Positions 30,816-41,000 of a DNA stretch of 64,000 nucleotides are shown here, piece by piece; the first letter of the stretch is position 1, and each line of letters starts with the position of its first letter. The stretch comes from Plantago ovata (Eukaryota > Streptophyta > Magnoliopsida > Lamiales > Plantaginaceae). Both the position numbers and the translations under genes were made by a program. The notes below the pieces were generated by a model. It did not search any database. It worked only from the letters and a program-made list of their open reading frames with translations, and was not told where the DNA came from. The DNA is taken from assembly GCA_028274465.1 (NCBI GenBank), contig CM051457.1, forward strand, positions 66,314,496 to 66,378,495. The letters are read 5' to 3'.

Positions 30816-31294
30816 TTCTATTTTCCTAAGGAGAAATAATATAGAACGAAAATAATAAATCAACCATTAAAATACTATTTCTAAATACACAGTCAACATA
30901 ACTAAACAACAAGGTCCTTTAGCTGTTTAGCTCCCACTATTTTCACATATGCTTGCCCCCAAAACAAACATACGGGTAATGTCCAACAAGTTACCGTAGT
31001 TGCCAAGATCCAAATCCATACTATTGTATACTCCAACGGGGGCTGGTCGCATAGCATAATATGACCGGTAGGACTATCCAATTGCGTCACACAACTCTTG
31101 GGTGTTAAATCTAATTTAACCCGATGCTCTACATATTGTACCTATCGAGGTCGCTAGATACAATATGCAGTAAGTTATAACCATAGGCTTACTCTAATCT
31201 GACGATCACTGCGAGTCTGCAAGACGAGGTCGCCAATACAGGAAAACGCAATGAAAGTTCAGAATTAAAGCACCCCATGGAAAGCATCTCAGAA

Positions 31295-31302
<8 letters not shown>

Positions 31303-31352
<50 letters not shown>
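31303..31352. repeat. (AT)n microsatellite
   Basis: Twenty-five uninterrupted AT dinucleotides in the leader of copia D. Confidence 0.97.
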
Positions 31353-31354
<2 letters not shown>

Positions 31355-31418
31355 CTGCACTTATATTGGTTGGGGCTTGTAGCTTGAGGGTTGTTATCAG
31401 TCATCTACAAACAAATAA

Positions 31419-31575
31419 GGCGCCGCCTACCCATCATGCATGAGCGGTCTACACGTAATGGATGCCGCCTATCCATTCTAGTTCTAAACACGGTCAAGCA
31501 CATAATTGGCGCCACCTACCCATACATAAAATATGCGGTACGACAAATAAGAGGGCGCCGCCTACCCTCGCATGC
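31419..31575 (-). repeat. Four degenerate GC-rich repeats in copia D leader
   Basis: GGCGCCGCCTACCCAT (31419), GGATGCCGCCTATCCAT (31460), GGCGCCACCTACCCAT (31508) and GGGCGCCGCCTACCCT (31553), spaced 41 to 48 bp. They stand out against AT-rich surroundings. On the element strand the core reads TGGGTAGGCGGCGCC. Confidence 0.75.
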
Positions 31576-32032
31576 ATAGCGGTCGAACGGAAAGTAAAAT
31601 ACATGGTATTTAAACATGCATTGTCAAACAATAGCATATCGAGAAAACAAACAAGTAGTAGCCTATGTGGATGCCAAATGACTTCATAACTTCATTATGA
31701 AAATTATATCCCATACTTATAATCTCTATGAAAAAATTGAAAATTTGGACTAGATTGAAAAATCGAAAATTCTATTGACCAGGTAGCAATTTTCAAAAAC
31801 CCGAAGGACTCAATTGTAATTTTCGAAACCTTGGAGGTGTTAAACCTAAAATTCAAAAGTAGAAGGACTTATTTGTAATAAACAACAAGTTGATAAATCA
31901 CAAATAAGCCCCTTAGCTTTATACAAATTAAATTTAACTCCTCTAGTTACAAATAATTACAATTAAATCATATTTATATTCCAAATATAAAATTCAATCA
32001 TCAAAATTTTCAAAATTCGATTTTGGGTCCAA

Positions 32033-32048
32033 CCTGGCTCTGATACCA
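32033..32048 (-). other. Primer binding site of copia D
   Basis: Reverse complement reads TGGTATCAGAGCCAGG, complementary to the initiator Met-tRNA 3' end, starting one base from the 5' LTR. Confidence 0.92.
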
Positions 32049-32049
32049 C

Positions 32050-34151
32050 TGTAAGAAAATACGGTCAAAGTTACCCCTAGGGTACGCAGCGGAATTTTAA
32101 AAATTTTCTTAACATGCAGGTTAATTGATTATGTATATAGCATATATATTAAATACGTCAATTAGAAGACTTAGAATACTCCAAAAGCAAGCACAAGTAC
32201 CAAGTCTTCGTAATAGTCCGGTGTATCTTCTCCTTCGTCGAAGTCGAAGATATCTGCAATACTTTGATTATCTACAAGACAATAAAAGTTAGTTTCCAGC
32301 TCCTTGAACCTCAACCTTGGTATCCACGGATGAATAGCTTATCGATAAGAATGCTAGGATATTCTTTGTATGGCCAAGAAGATGGGGCGGCGGTTTTCCT
32401 CCGGTGAGGGGTGGCGCGCGCGTGGCTTGTATGGAGGTAGGGGAGAGCTTTTATTTTCTCTAATAAAAACTGGTAGGAAGAATGATATAAAATCTGTCTG
32501 TTGAATCAACCATGTAAAAGCTCTCTAATAATCTACTATATATAGTAGTCAATAGAAGCCTAATGAATAATCAATTAGACTTCATAAAGGAATAAGAATC
32601 TAATTCTTATCGCACTAGGAAACCAATTCAAGTCTAGATTCATTCCCAATCAAGTTAGAACTCAATTAGGAAAATCTAACTTATCCCTTGACTTCTAATA
32701 GAGGAAGGAGTCGAACTCCTTCCCCTACTCCATCTGCGCGCGCGCGCGCGTCCCAAGGGCAATAGGTGGGTCCCGATTTTGGGACCCACTTATAGTTCTA
32801 AGTCAATTCAAACTCCAAGTAGATTTTGTCCATGTGCATATATTAATTCTAAATTAACATATCCTTTCAAATCAAACCTCTATTATATTTCTAAAATATA
32901 ATCTTTAATTGTATTTATATAAAATACAATTAATCAGCCAATTTAATTAATAATTCCAAATCATTAATTGAGCCACAAATTATTATAATTAATTCCAAAT
33001 CAATTATAATCCATCAATCACAATTAATTCTAAATTAATTGTGATTCCATCTTCAAGGATATTCGGATAAGCTGAATCACCACATAGTGTGACCCATGGG
33101 CCTCATTGTATTAAGCAAGTCCTAGACAAGGCAAAATGGAATCCTAGACGGTTCTATTTGCAATATTAATACATGAGGACGTTTGAGAGGTTTCTCAAAG
33201 CAAACCCTTTCGTTGCGAAGTCTGTTGCGCTCAACGCGGCGATGGTAACGTCTCTTCATCTGACTGACTCGAATGCATCTAGGATCGATGAAGTGTCTAT
33301 CCAAATAATACATCCACGGGCGTCTTCAGTGAGTTGCATGGTGAATCCAATATCTATTATGACTATCATAATAATATTGATACGCTTGCCAGCGGTTTTA
33401 GCAATCACAACTATGAACGACTATGAGCAGTGCTCTCCTGTGCTACACATGAGAGATGAATCCTTCGCAGAATCACTTATCATCCCCATTTGTATGTAGC
33501 CATAATCCTGGATCGTGTCTTGGGTCAACTGCTTATTCAGAGCTGACATCGACGGGTCCACCAAGGATATGGGGCAACAAAGTTGATGATAAAGTCCTGT
33601 AAGTCCAAAGGATGACTGGCATCACTTCGACAACTTACCGATTCCCATAGACACTTCGGTGTAGAGTATACATCGATGGGAGTGTCCGGTGGGTAATTCC
33701 ATTGCTCGGTAATCACCCTTCGAACAACTATGCGTAGTTATGGGAACGTTTCTTGATTGTCCAACAATCCGTTCCGTGGCCGTGGGATCGGCTCACACTT
33801 GCTCCAACAAGTATAACCTCCACGCATACTAGTCTCAGCTGGTTCATTCAGACCCCTACATCCGAGATGAACCTCGACTAGGGAGAGTTTGGGATAGATG
33901 ATAACTCACATAGCTCCCACTATCTGTGTGATCGGTCATCTATCCGAGGGGACATGTTTAATATCAATACAGACAGGAATAGAGATATGACATGTTGTAT
34001 GTCTGGTGTAATATAAATATGAAAGCGATACTCAGTAGTCAAACATCAAACATATATTATATTACGTTGACCTGTGTAATAGTACATATATGACCTTTAT
34101 AAGGGCTGCATGCCCTTAATAAAGACTGTCTCTAGGACATATACACTATCA
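32050..34151 (-). repeat. 5' LTR of copia D
   Basis: TGTAAGAAAATACGG to ACACTATCA on the plus strand, same length as the left LTR within one base, GC run two bases longer. Followed by the duplication ACAAC. Confidence 0.92.
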
Positions 34152-34544
34152 ACAACGAAAGGTAACTTTGAGATTCCTCTCAAATTTCCTCATGTATTAA
34201 TATTGCAAGTGGAATTGTCTAGGAATTCATGAGGCCTAGTGTCTTGTCTAGCTTAATACAAGAGGCAAGCCCTATGGGTCGCACTACGTGGTGAACCAGC
34301 TTATCCGCATGACTGTTGGAACAGGGATTATAATTAATAGAGTTAATTATAATTAGTCATGCCCAAATTAATATTGTCAGAATATTAATTAAATTAATTG
34401 TATTTTGGAAATGCAATTTAATGGTAATTATATTTTAGAAATATAATTAAATGAGGATTTGAAAGAACATATTAATTAGATTAATATGTGCACTCGGGCA
34501 AGATTTAAATTGGATTTAAATTGCCACAACTACACATGTATGTG
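34152..34544 (+). repeat. Diverged copia LTR, right part
   Basis: Continues the LTR interrupted by D: CCTCATGTATTAATATTGCAAG and the AATTAAATTAATTGTATTTTGG blocks are reverse complements of inner LTR sequence of D. Cut off at 34545 by Sirevirus F; its far end must lie outside the window. Confidence 0.7.
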
Positions 34545-35311
34545 TGTTGGTCCCTTTAAAGAACAAGAAAAGACTAGAGGGGGGGGGGGTGAATAGTCTT
34601 TTCAAACTTTTCGTCGTCTAAAACTTTCTCAGCAAGTGCTTATTACTTTTCAGTAATGAGTTTGCTGGTACTTAACTTTCTCAGCAAGTACTTACTACTT
34701 TTCAGTAATGAGTTTTCTGATACTTAAAAACAGAGTGCGGAAGTCTTTTACAATAAGTGCTTTTATCAGAGAGCTAGTTTCAGCAAGTGAGCAAAGTGAC
34801 AAGTATGATGAACGTAACTTGCTGAAAAATAAGTGCAGTAAGGTAAATCACACAAACACTTTTATTCTGGTATCTGAGAGTGGCGTAATCTCTCAACTAA
34901 TCCACTTTGTTCTTTCTAGGAGAGAATTCACTATGATAAGATATGAGGTTCCTTACAAATCCTATCACTAATGATTCTTAGAAACCAAAGCACACTTGCC
35001 TTGTTTCCAACCTAAACTAGAGAACTGTAACCTTGTTCTCCACCAAACTTGGGATTATAATCAGCAACACTATGCTTGATTAATTCCCCCTGAATTTCAC
35101 GTCTGTAAAGGGTGTTTATCAGTTAGAGAGGTTTGGGATGAGATGACTTGAGTATAACTTTTCAGCTATAACAAGTTCTCACAACTTGTAATACTTTGGA
35201 GTAAGCAAGTTTGTTATTTCTGGTGTCAAGACTTGTTCTTATTCCAAAGAAAGAACACTTAACTAATTTCTTAGCCGTGAATGTTCTACTTCTTCACAAG
35301 TAGCTTTTGTT
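34545..35311 (-). repeat. Sirevirus F 3' LTR, left part
   Basis: Starts TGTTGGTCCCTTTAAAGAA and carries the U5 hairpins and the G-run loop (C on the element strand). More diverged from A/G than they are from each other, so older. Interrupted at the duplication TTGTT (35307-35311) by gypsy element C; resumes at 57376. Confidence 0.85.
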
Positions 35312-36514
35312 TGATGAACCGGAATTTGTCAGATTCTAATTAATCAAATAAATTTGTATTTAGCCAAAGGCAATTCACAACTACAACGAAAACCGTAGTG
35401 TAGCAGTAAAATAACCTCGAGTGTCGATCACTAAGGACTATAACTAGCTTTATCTAATCTAACTTAAACTATAAAATCAACAAACCACTTAGCAAAGGTT
35501 TTTCTTACCAGATAATGGAGGCTGGTGATAGTATGATCATTCAAAGCATAGCAGGTTAATAATCATGCATGAAGTACCCGATTGTTTTGTATAGAGATCT
35601 TTGATCAATGAATTTTCCAATTGTGTTCATTATAATTCAACAATACGAAGATAGAGGTTTTAGATAGATTAAAGAAATAAAGTAATAACTCAAAGTCTAA
35701 TTCGCTTTACAGCCATCAGCATAATTATTAACCCTTCGCTAAGAAATCACATACTATCACCAACGATAAGTTTAGCTACTCATAGATGTCATGCAATCAA
35801 CAGAAATCATAGCAAGATTGAATGAAAAACATGTTGAAAGATAAATAAATATAAATAGAAAAAACTGTAAGATACAATGTTACCGAAGGTTGTCAATCTC
35901 CGAAGAATCGCGATCTTACAAGCTCCAAAACGATAAGAAAAAGTATCTCCTAAGCTAAGAATCCCCAGAACAGGTTCTGGAGAATTCCTACCTAAAACTA
36001 ATGAGAAAGGTGAGAGAAAAAGTCTGCGAAAGTATGAAAAACAGAGAAAACTGAGCAACTATATATAGTGATTCGGCAGGTGTGGTGCGAGTCGCCCCAC
36101 ACACCGGGCGAATCGCCTGGTGTGGGGCGAACCGCCCCACGTCCCGGGCGACTTGCTCGGGACCTCCAGTCGGCTGGTTACGCGTTTTCGACGCGTTTTT
36201 GGATTTCTTTTCCTTTTCGGACTCGGTTTTTGCCTTCTAGTGACCTTTTAGCCTTCAGACTCGACCTCTAGACTTCAAATCCTATCCGGAATCTTCTAGA
36301 TAATCCAAAAAGGCCGTCGGAACACCAATTCCTTGTTTAATTCAATATAATTGCCCGGAAAACCTCGTTTTCACCCAAAACCTGTAAAACACAAACTAAA
36401 GGGAAACGTGACACTATTCTAATAAAATGCACTAAAATATAGCTAAATTAACATAGAGGATAGCTAAATTGGTGAAAAAAGACTCGAATGAAAGTGTAAA
36501 ATACACGTTCATCA
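35312..36514 (-). repeat. 3' LTR of gypsy C
   Basis: Plus strand TGATGAACCGG to CGTTCATCA. Has a TATATATAG box (36059-36067) and, upstream of it on the element strand, four GGCGANYCGCC-type palindromes (36082-36161). Confidence 0.92.
36082..36161 (-). promoter_or_regulatory. Four GC palindromes upstream of TATA in gypsy C 3' LTR
   Basis: Units at 36082-36100, 36104-36120, 36122-36140 (GTGGGGCGAACCGCCCCAC) and 36143-36161. The 5' LTR keeps the same four at 56937-57016, with better symmetry in the first and last. Confidence 0.65.
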
Positions 36515-36532
36515 AACTCCCCAAACCGAACC
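36515..36532 (-). other. Polypurine tract of gypsy C
   Basis: Plus-strand AACTCCCCAAACCGAACC; on the element strand GGTTCGGTTTGGGGAGTT next to the 3' LTR. Confidence 0.82.
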
Positions 36533-38041
36533 TTTGCTTGTCCTCAAGCAACTAAGCTAGACTCTAATGCAAAAAACAATGCAACACAAAAAATGGAGTC
36601 TCATGCCAAATGAAATGAACTAATCTATTGAATCTATCAAAAAAAATATGAACAAAAACCATACAAATCATAACATGAATATAGGTTGAAGAATGCCTCG
36701 GTTGACTTATACACATTCACATAAGCACTTATGTCAAGACAAGATAGTCTCTCGTAACATTCTCTACCTGGACCTAGTCAGTGACGACGTAATGAGACAT
36801 GTTAAAGTACGAATGGTTGTCCCGTGCCTATGAAACTGAGGACTTACTACTGTTCACCAAGTTAAGACTTTTCCTCAAAGAAGTCGAACCAATACTGGCT
36901 CTCATCAAACGAAGGAGGGTTCCCTAAAAAGATAACACTCCCCTATTCTACCCATCTCTCGAGCGAAGTCTTAAGCTATTCACCACTTCCTGAATGGCAG
37001 GACGAGGGTGGTCTAGAACAGATGACACTCAAACAAACAAAAGATAAAAAATACAACTCAATTACGAACATTACATGAATTGAAAAATGAGACACAACAA
37101 TTTGCTAAACTGGTTTTTGGCCCTTTTTTGGACCCTTCCTTGCTTTTTTGGGGTCTTTTCTCCTTTTCTTTTCTTTTTTCTTTTTCAGTTTTTTTTCTTT
37201 TTTCTGGAATTTTTCTTTTTCTTTTTTTCGATTTTTTTTAAAGCCAGCAGTAGCACAAAAAAGAAACAATGACACACAAACGACCTCCCCAAACCTATTC
37301 GAAAGAATAGGTTGGAGTACAAAATTTACGAAAAAGAAAAATAAAAATAAACTCACAACACACATTAAAAAATGAAAAACAAGTCTAATGATAGCGAAAC
37401 CCCCTCCCCAAACCTATTCGAAAGAATAGGTTGCAAACAAAGGATCACACAATCTCACACTACCTCCTTCCTAGGCATTTAGCAATCTCAAAGCAAGGTG
37501 AAGACTTGTTGCCTCTTAGGTACATAATTACTCGGAAAAACAACCATAATACCCTAACATGCATCATCCTATTATAAAGGCCTTCGTGAACCGCAGTAGA
37601 GAAAACACCACTAAGTGATGTCGAGACTACCAAGCTTAACTAAATGCGATACATAAACGTGACAAGCCAAGCGAGAAAAACCTCAAACAAATTCTTAGAG
37701 ATGAAGCATATGATTAATGTCAGAATTAGTTAATCTACCCAATAAAAAAGTTCAAAAAATTTGGCAATAAACTCCACATAAAACATGCAAGACTATCCTA
37801 GGATGAATGTAGTGTATGCAACTAAAAACTAAGAAAGCAGTAAACGTGCAAATGCAAACAAAAACAAGATACCATACTCAACATCACAAAGCCAAAGAAT
37901 ACTTAACATCATGGTTCACATCCCATCCCCCTCATGAAACTTAATCTAGTCCCTAGCAAAAGAGAATGAGTAATAAAAAGTGATACTAGATGTTACCGAA
38001 CGGTTTGGTCTCGGTCGGCTGAGAGCGGACATGTGAAAAGA
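36533..38041 (-). other. Non-coding 3' internal region of gypsy C
   Basis: Shared with B (14840-16340) and E (60950-62518): purine-rich tract (about 37100-37250, pyrimidine on the plus strand) and two CCTATTC/GAATAGG hairpins (37294-37311, 37413-37430), each with a PPT-like TTTGGGGA on the element strand for the one at 37294 and again at 37413. No coding motif. Confidence 0.72.
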
Positions 38042-38620
38042 CTAATTATCGGGATTGAAATCCCCATAATAGTCCCTCCACATGTCAGACAGGAGATCAT
38101 TACCACTAATGTTATCCATTATCAAATGGAAACGAATCTTTTGCATCCGTTCCATTAATCCTCGCATCTTGGGAACCATCCTTGGCTCCTCTCCGTATCT
38201 GCTCAAGCAAGTCCACGATTCCCTGAAAACTAAAATTAACAAAACCAAGAAAAACAAAATCTAAAAAATAACTAAGGGAATCAGATGGAAAATAAAAAGA
38301 GTAAAGCGGATCAAAACTCCTTTGGGACTCATAGGTGGGTGCATGGACCAGAACGTAGGAGTCAAGATCAAGAGTATCTGCCGCAATTGATTCATACAAA
38401 GTTGCTCATGTGATAAGATAACCCCCTCCTCATTCTCACGAGGTATCCTCAACACACCTTCCTCGTACGTGTCTAAGACCCCTCTTGGATCATCACCCAT
38501 TGAAAACGTGGACAGAATGGAGTAGTACGAAGGATCAAGGTCATAATTCCTGCAATCGTCATCCAATGTTATGCAAGGCCCTCGAGGCATCACATACCGG
38601 GGCAACGGTGGTTGACTCAT
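38042..38620 (-). pseudogene. Gypsy C gag-derived ORF with 400-bp deletion
   Basis: ATG at 38620: MSQPPLPRYVMPRGPCITLD, then SYYSILSTFSMGDDPRGVLD, the N-terminal part of a retrotransposon gag. At SHEQLCM it jumps to ESIAADTLDLDSYVLVHAP in another frame. Compared with E, exactly 400 bp (E 59919-60318) are missing, with TGA at both edges. The deletion removes the capsid core WLRIPPEKSLRTWGE and shifts the frame. The C-terminal part (SFQGIVDLLEQIRRGAKDG) survives out of frame to about 38112. Confidence 0.8.
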
Positions 38621-38925
38621 CCTTCATATAACTAGTTTCTGCACCGGAGGAAACAAGAAACCAAGGAGCAGAATCCACAAAAGGAAAACAAAAACTTGCA
38701 AAGAAAAGCACAAAGAGTGCAAACAAACACAATGTAACCGAGAACTACGAGAGCGCAAGCACGTAAGGTAACCGAGATCAGATTAGATGAATTTTCTGAA
38801 AAAGATAGGGGGGAAGAAATAGGGTAAGAAAGTGAGATTTCCTGAGAGCAAACCCCCAGAGCCTGTTCTTCTGTAGGGAACTGAATGCTGAAAATATAAA
38901 TAAGCTAAACAGAAAAAAGGAGTAT

Positions 38926-38948
38926 AGTCCCCGACAACGGCGTCAATT
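38926..38948 (-). other. Primer binding site of gypsy C (mutated)
   Basis: Element strand reads TGACGCCGTTGTCGGGGACT, differing at two positions from the TGGCGCCGTTGCCGGGGA of B and E. Confidence 0.75.
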
Positions 38949-39052
38949 TGATGAACCGGAATTTGTCAGATTCTAATTAATCAAATAAATTTGTATTTAG
39001 CCAAAGGCAATCCACAACTACAACGAAAACCGTAGTGTAGCAGTAAAATAAA
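38949..39052 (-). repeat. 5' LTR of gypsy C, part 1
   Basis: First 104 plus-strand bases of the LTR up to the insertion of Sirevirus G. The flanks of G read ATAAA (39048-39052) and ATAAC (56267-56271), a 5-bp duplication with one later substitution. Confidence 0.85.
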
Positions 39053-40703
39053 TGTTGGTCCCTTTAAACAACAAGAAAAGACTAGAGGGGGGGGGGGGTG
39101 AATAGTCTTTTCAAACTTTCGTCGTTTAAAAACTTTCTCAGCAAGTACTTATTACTTTTCAGTAATGAGTTTGCTGATACTTAACTTTCTCAGCAAGCGT
39201 AAGTTACTTTACAGTAGCTTGGTTTGCTGATACTTAAAATCAGAGAGCGGAAGTCTTTGAAACAATAAGTGCTTTTTCAGCAAGTAAAGGTTTCAGCAAG
39301 TGAAGTGAGTGACTGTGTACAGACAGATATGAATTTCTGAAAGCTAAATACAGTAAGTAAATCACACAAACACTTTTATAGTGGTATCTGAGAGTGGCGT
39401 AATCTCTCAACTAATCCACTTCGTCCTTTCTAGGACTGAATCCACTAAGATATGATTGAGGTTCCTTACAATCTCCTATCTAGAGCGATTCAAGAGAAAC
39501 CAAAACACACTTGCTTCGTCTCCAACCTAAACTAGAGAACTCAACCTTGTTCTCCACCAAACTTGGTACTTTTAATCAGCAAAACTATGCTCGATTAAGT
39601 TCCCCCTGAATATCACGCCTGAAAGGGTGTATTTTCAGTTAGAGAGTTTTGGGGTGAGATGACTTAATTATAACTTATTCAGTTACAACAAGTAATCTAA
39701 GAAACACAACTTGGAATACTTTGCAGTAAACAAGTTTGATTGTTTCTGGTGTCAAGACTTGTTCTTGTTCGAAAGAAAGAACACTTAACTAATTTCTTAG
39801 CCGAGTTTGTTCTACTTCTTTACAAGTAGCTTTTTCAAGCTTGAAGTCTTGGAACGGATCAATGGCAGTAAGAGTGTTTGAGGGTTTGTGAGTTTTAAGC
39901 ACAAGTGAGAGTTTGATCACGTTGTTGACACACTTCAACTCTTTGCCGGATGACCTCTATTTATAGTGCAAGTAAGGAGCCGTTTGAATTTCAAATTCTA
40001 AGGCTTTTGTTCCTTAAAATGTCACTATTTTGCTTTTGTACTTTCAACAGCGTCTTTGTTTGTCTTCTAGTCTTCATGTCCTTCGTGTGTAAGCTTTGCA
40101 TTTAATGCACATTTGAATAGAATTCAAACAGTAACGTTGGAGCGCAAATTCACGTACATTCAGCAAGAGGTCACATATGTTCCATCAGTAAGTGATTGGT
40201 CTCACTTTCAGCAAGCACAACCTACTCTGTCTTTCAGATTTTCACTTATGCAATGCTGTTTGCTGAAATTTCACTTTCTGAGCAACACGTGCCTTTGTAG
40301 ATACCAGTCTTCAGCAATCTTCTAGTCTTCAGATCTTCAAATTCTTCAAGTCTTCAGATCTTCAAAAGTCTTCAAGATTCTGATCGGTTTCTATTTGCTT
40401 CAATAATTTGTTTGTAGTAAACAAAATATATCTTCAACAAATGCTTCAATAGGTTATTTTCTTTTCAGAAAATAAGATACATCATAAGCTAAGCATCAAT
40501 AAGTTATTTTCTTTTCAGAAAATAAAATACATCATATGCTAAGGAAATAACTTATCTAGCACCTAACTAAGTCATCAGCAAACGTTCCTCTTTTACAATG
40601 TCCTTAAAATTCTAAATTCCTATGGACCTTAAGAGTACTAGTTACTGGAATTTCCTTAATTTAGCATGGTTAATTGCTCATCAAAATTACAAGTTTCCTA
40701 ACA
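39053..40703 (-). repeat. 3' LTR of Sirevirus G
   Basis: TGTTGGTCCCTTT to TTTCCTAACA on the plus strand, 1651 bp. Contains the U5 hairpins (about 39070-39240) and U3 hairpins (40440-40530) in reverse orientation, with a slightly longer homopolymer than the 5' LTR. Confidence 0.95.
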
Positions 40704-40718
40704 AATTTCCCCCTTTTT
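40704..40718 (-). other. Polypurine tract of Sirevirus G
   Basis: Plus-strand AATTTCCCCCTTTTT, reverse complement of the PPT of A. Confidence 0.85.
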
Positions 40719-41000
40719 GATGTTAACAATCCATGGCTAAATTAATTGTTACCCTTTTAGAGGTTTCTGATGTTGAATAAATCAGTTGATTAATGCAAGC
40801 ATACTTGAATAATTAAACAGTAAGCATAAGTAAATTGCATAATCAAAAACCAATAAGAGTCAAAAGATTTCATTGCTGATAGTTATCTTTCAGAAGATTA
40901 CAAGAGAAAGCATAGATAACATAAACAAAATCAGCAAGCAAAAACTTTAACAAGAACTATTGCAGGGACTTAAGCTCTTTCAGAAGATTTTCTCAAAAAC
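40719..41000 (-). other. 3' untranslated region of Sirevirus G
   Basis: AT-rich, no ORF; same block as 18603-18853 in A. Confidence 0.7.

Larger units (their letters stand above)
30816..32032 (-). other. 5' leader of copia D
   Basis: About 1.2 kb between primer site and gag without coding capacity. It contains an AT dinucleotide run of 50 bp (31303-31352) and a degenerate tandem repeat of the word GCGCCGCCTACCCAT (31419-31575). The remainder is AT-rich. Confidence 0.7.
24740..34151 (-). mobile_element. Ty1/copia element D, full length but coding-defective
   Basis: LTRs of about 2.1 kb (24740-26842 and 32050-34151) with perfect duplication ACAAC (24735-24739, 34152-34156). Primer site TGGTATCAGAGCCAGG (32033-32048, minus strand) for initiator Met-tRNA, PPT next to the left LTR, and gag-protease-integrase-RT-RNase H in copia order on the minus strand. 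Multiple frameshifts and an in-frame deletion in the integrase tail disable it. The lineage is not firmly assigned; long LTRs and no env-like ORF exclude the Sirevirus group. Confidence 0.93.

Noticed and set aside
31303..31352. AT run as origin or cruciform of interest
   Set aside because: Ordinary dinucleotide microsatellite.
31419..31575. CRISPR-like spaced repeats
   Set aside because: Repeats are degenerate, only four, in a eukaryotic retrotransposon; no cas genes.
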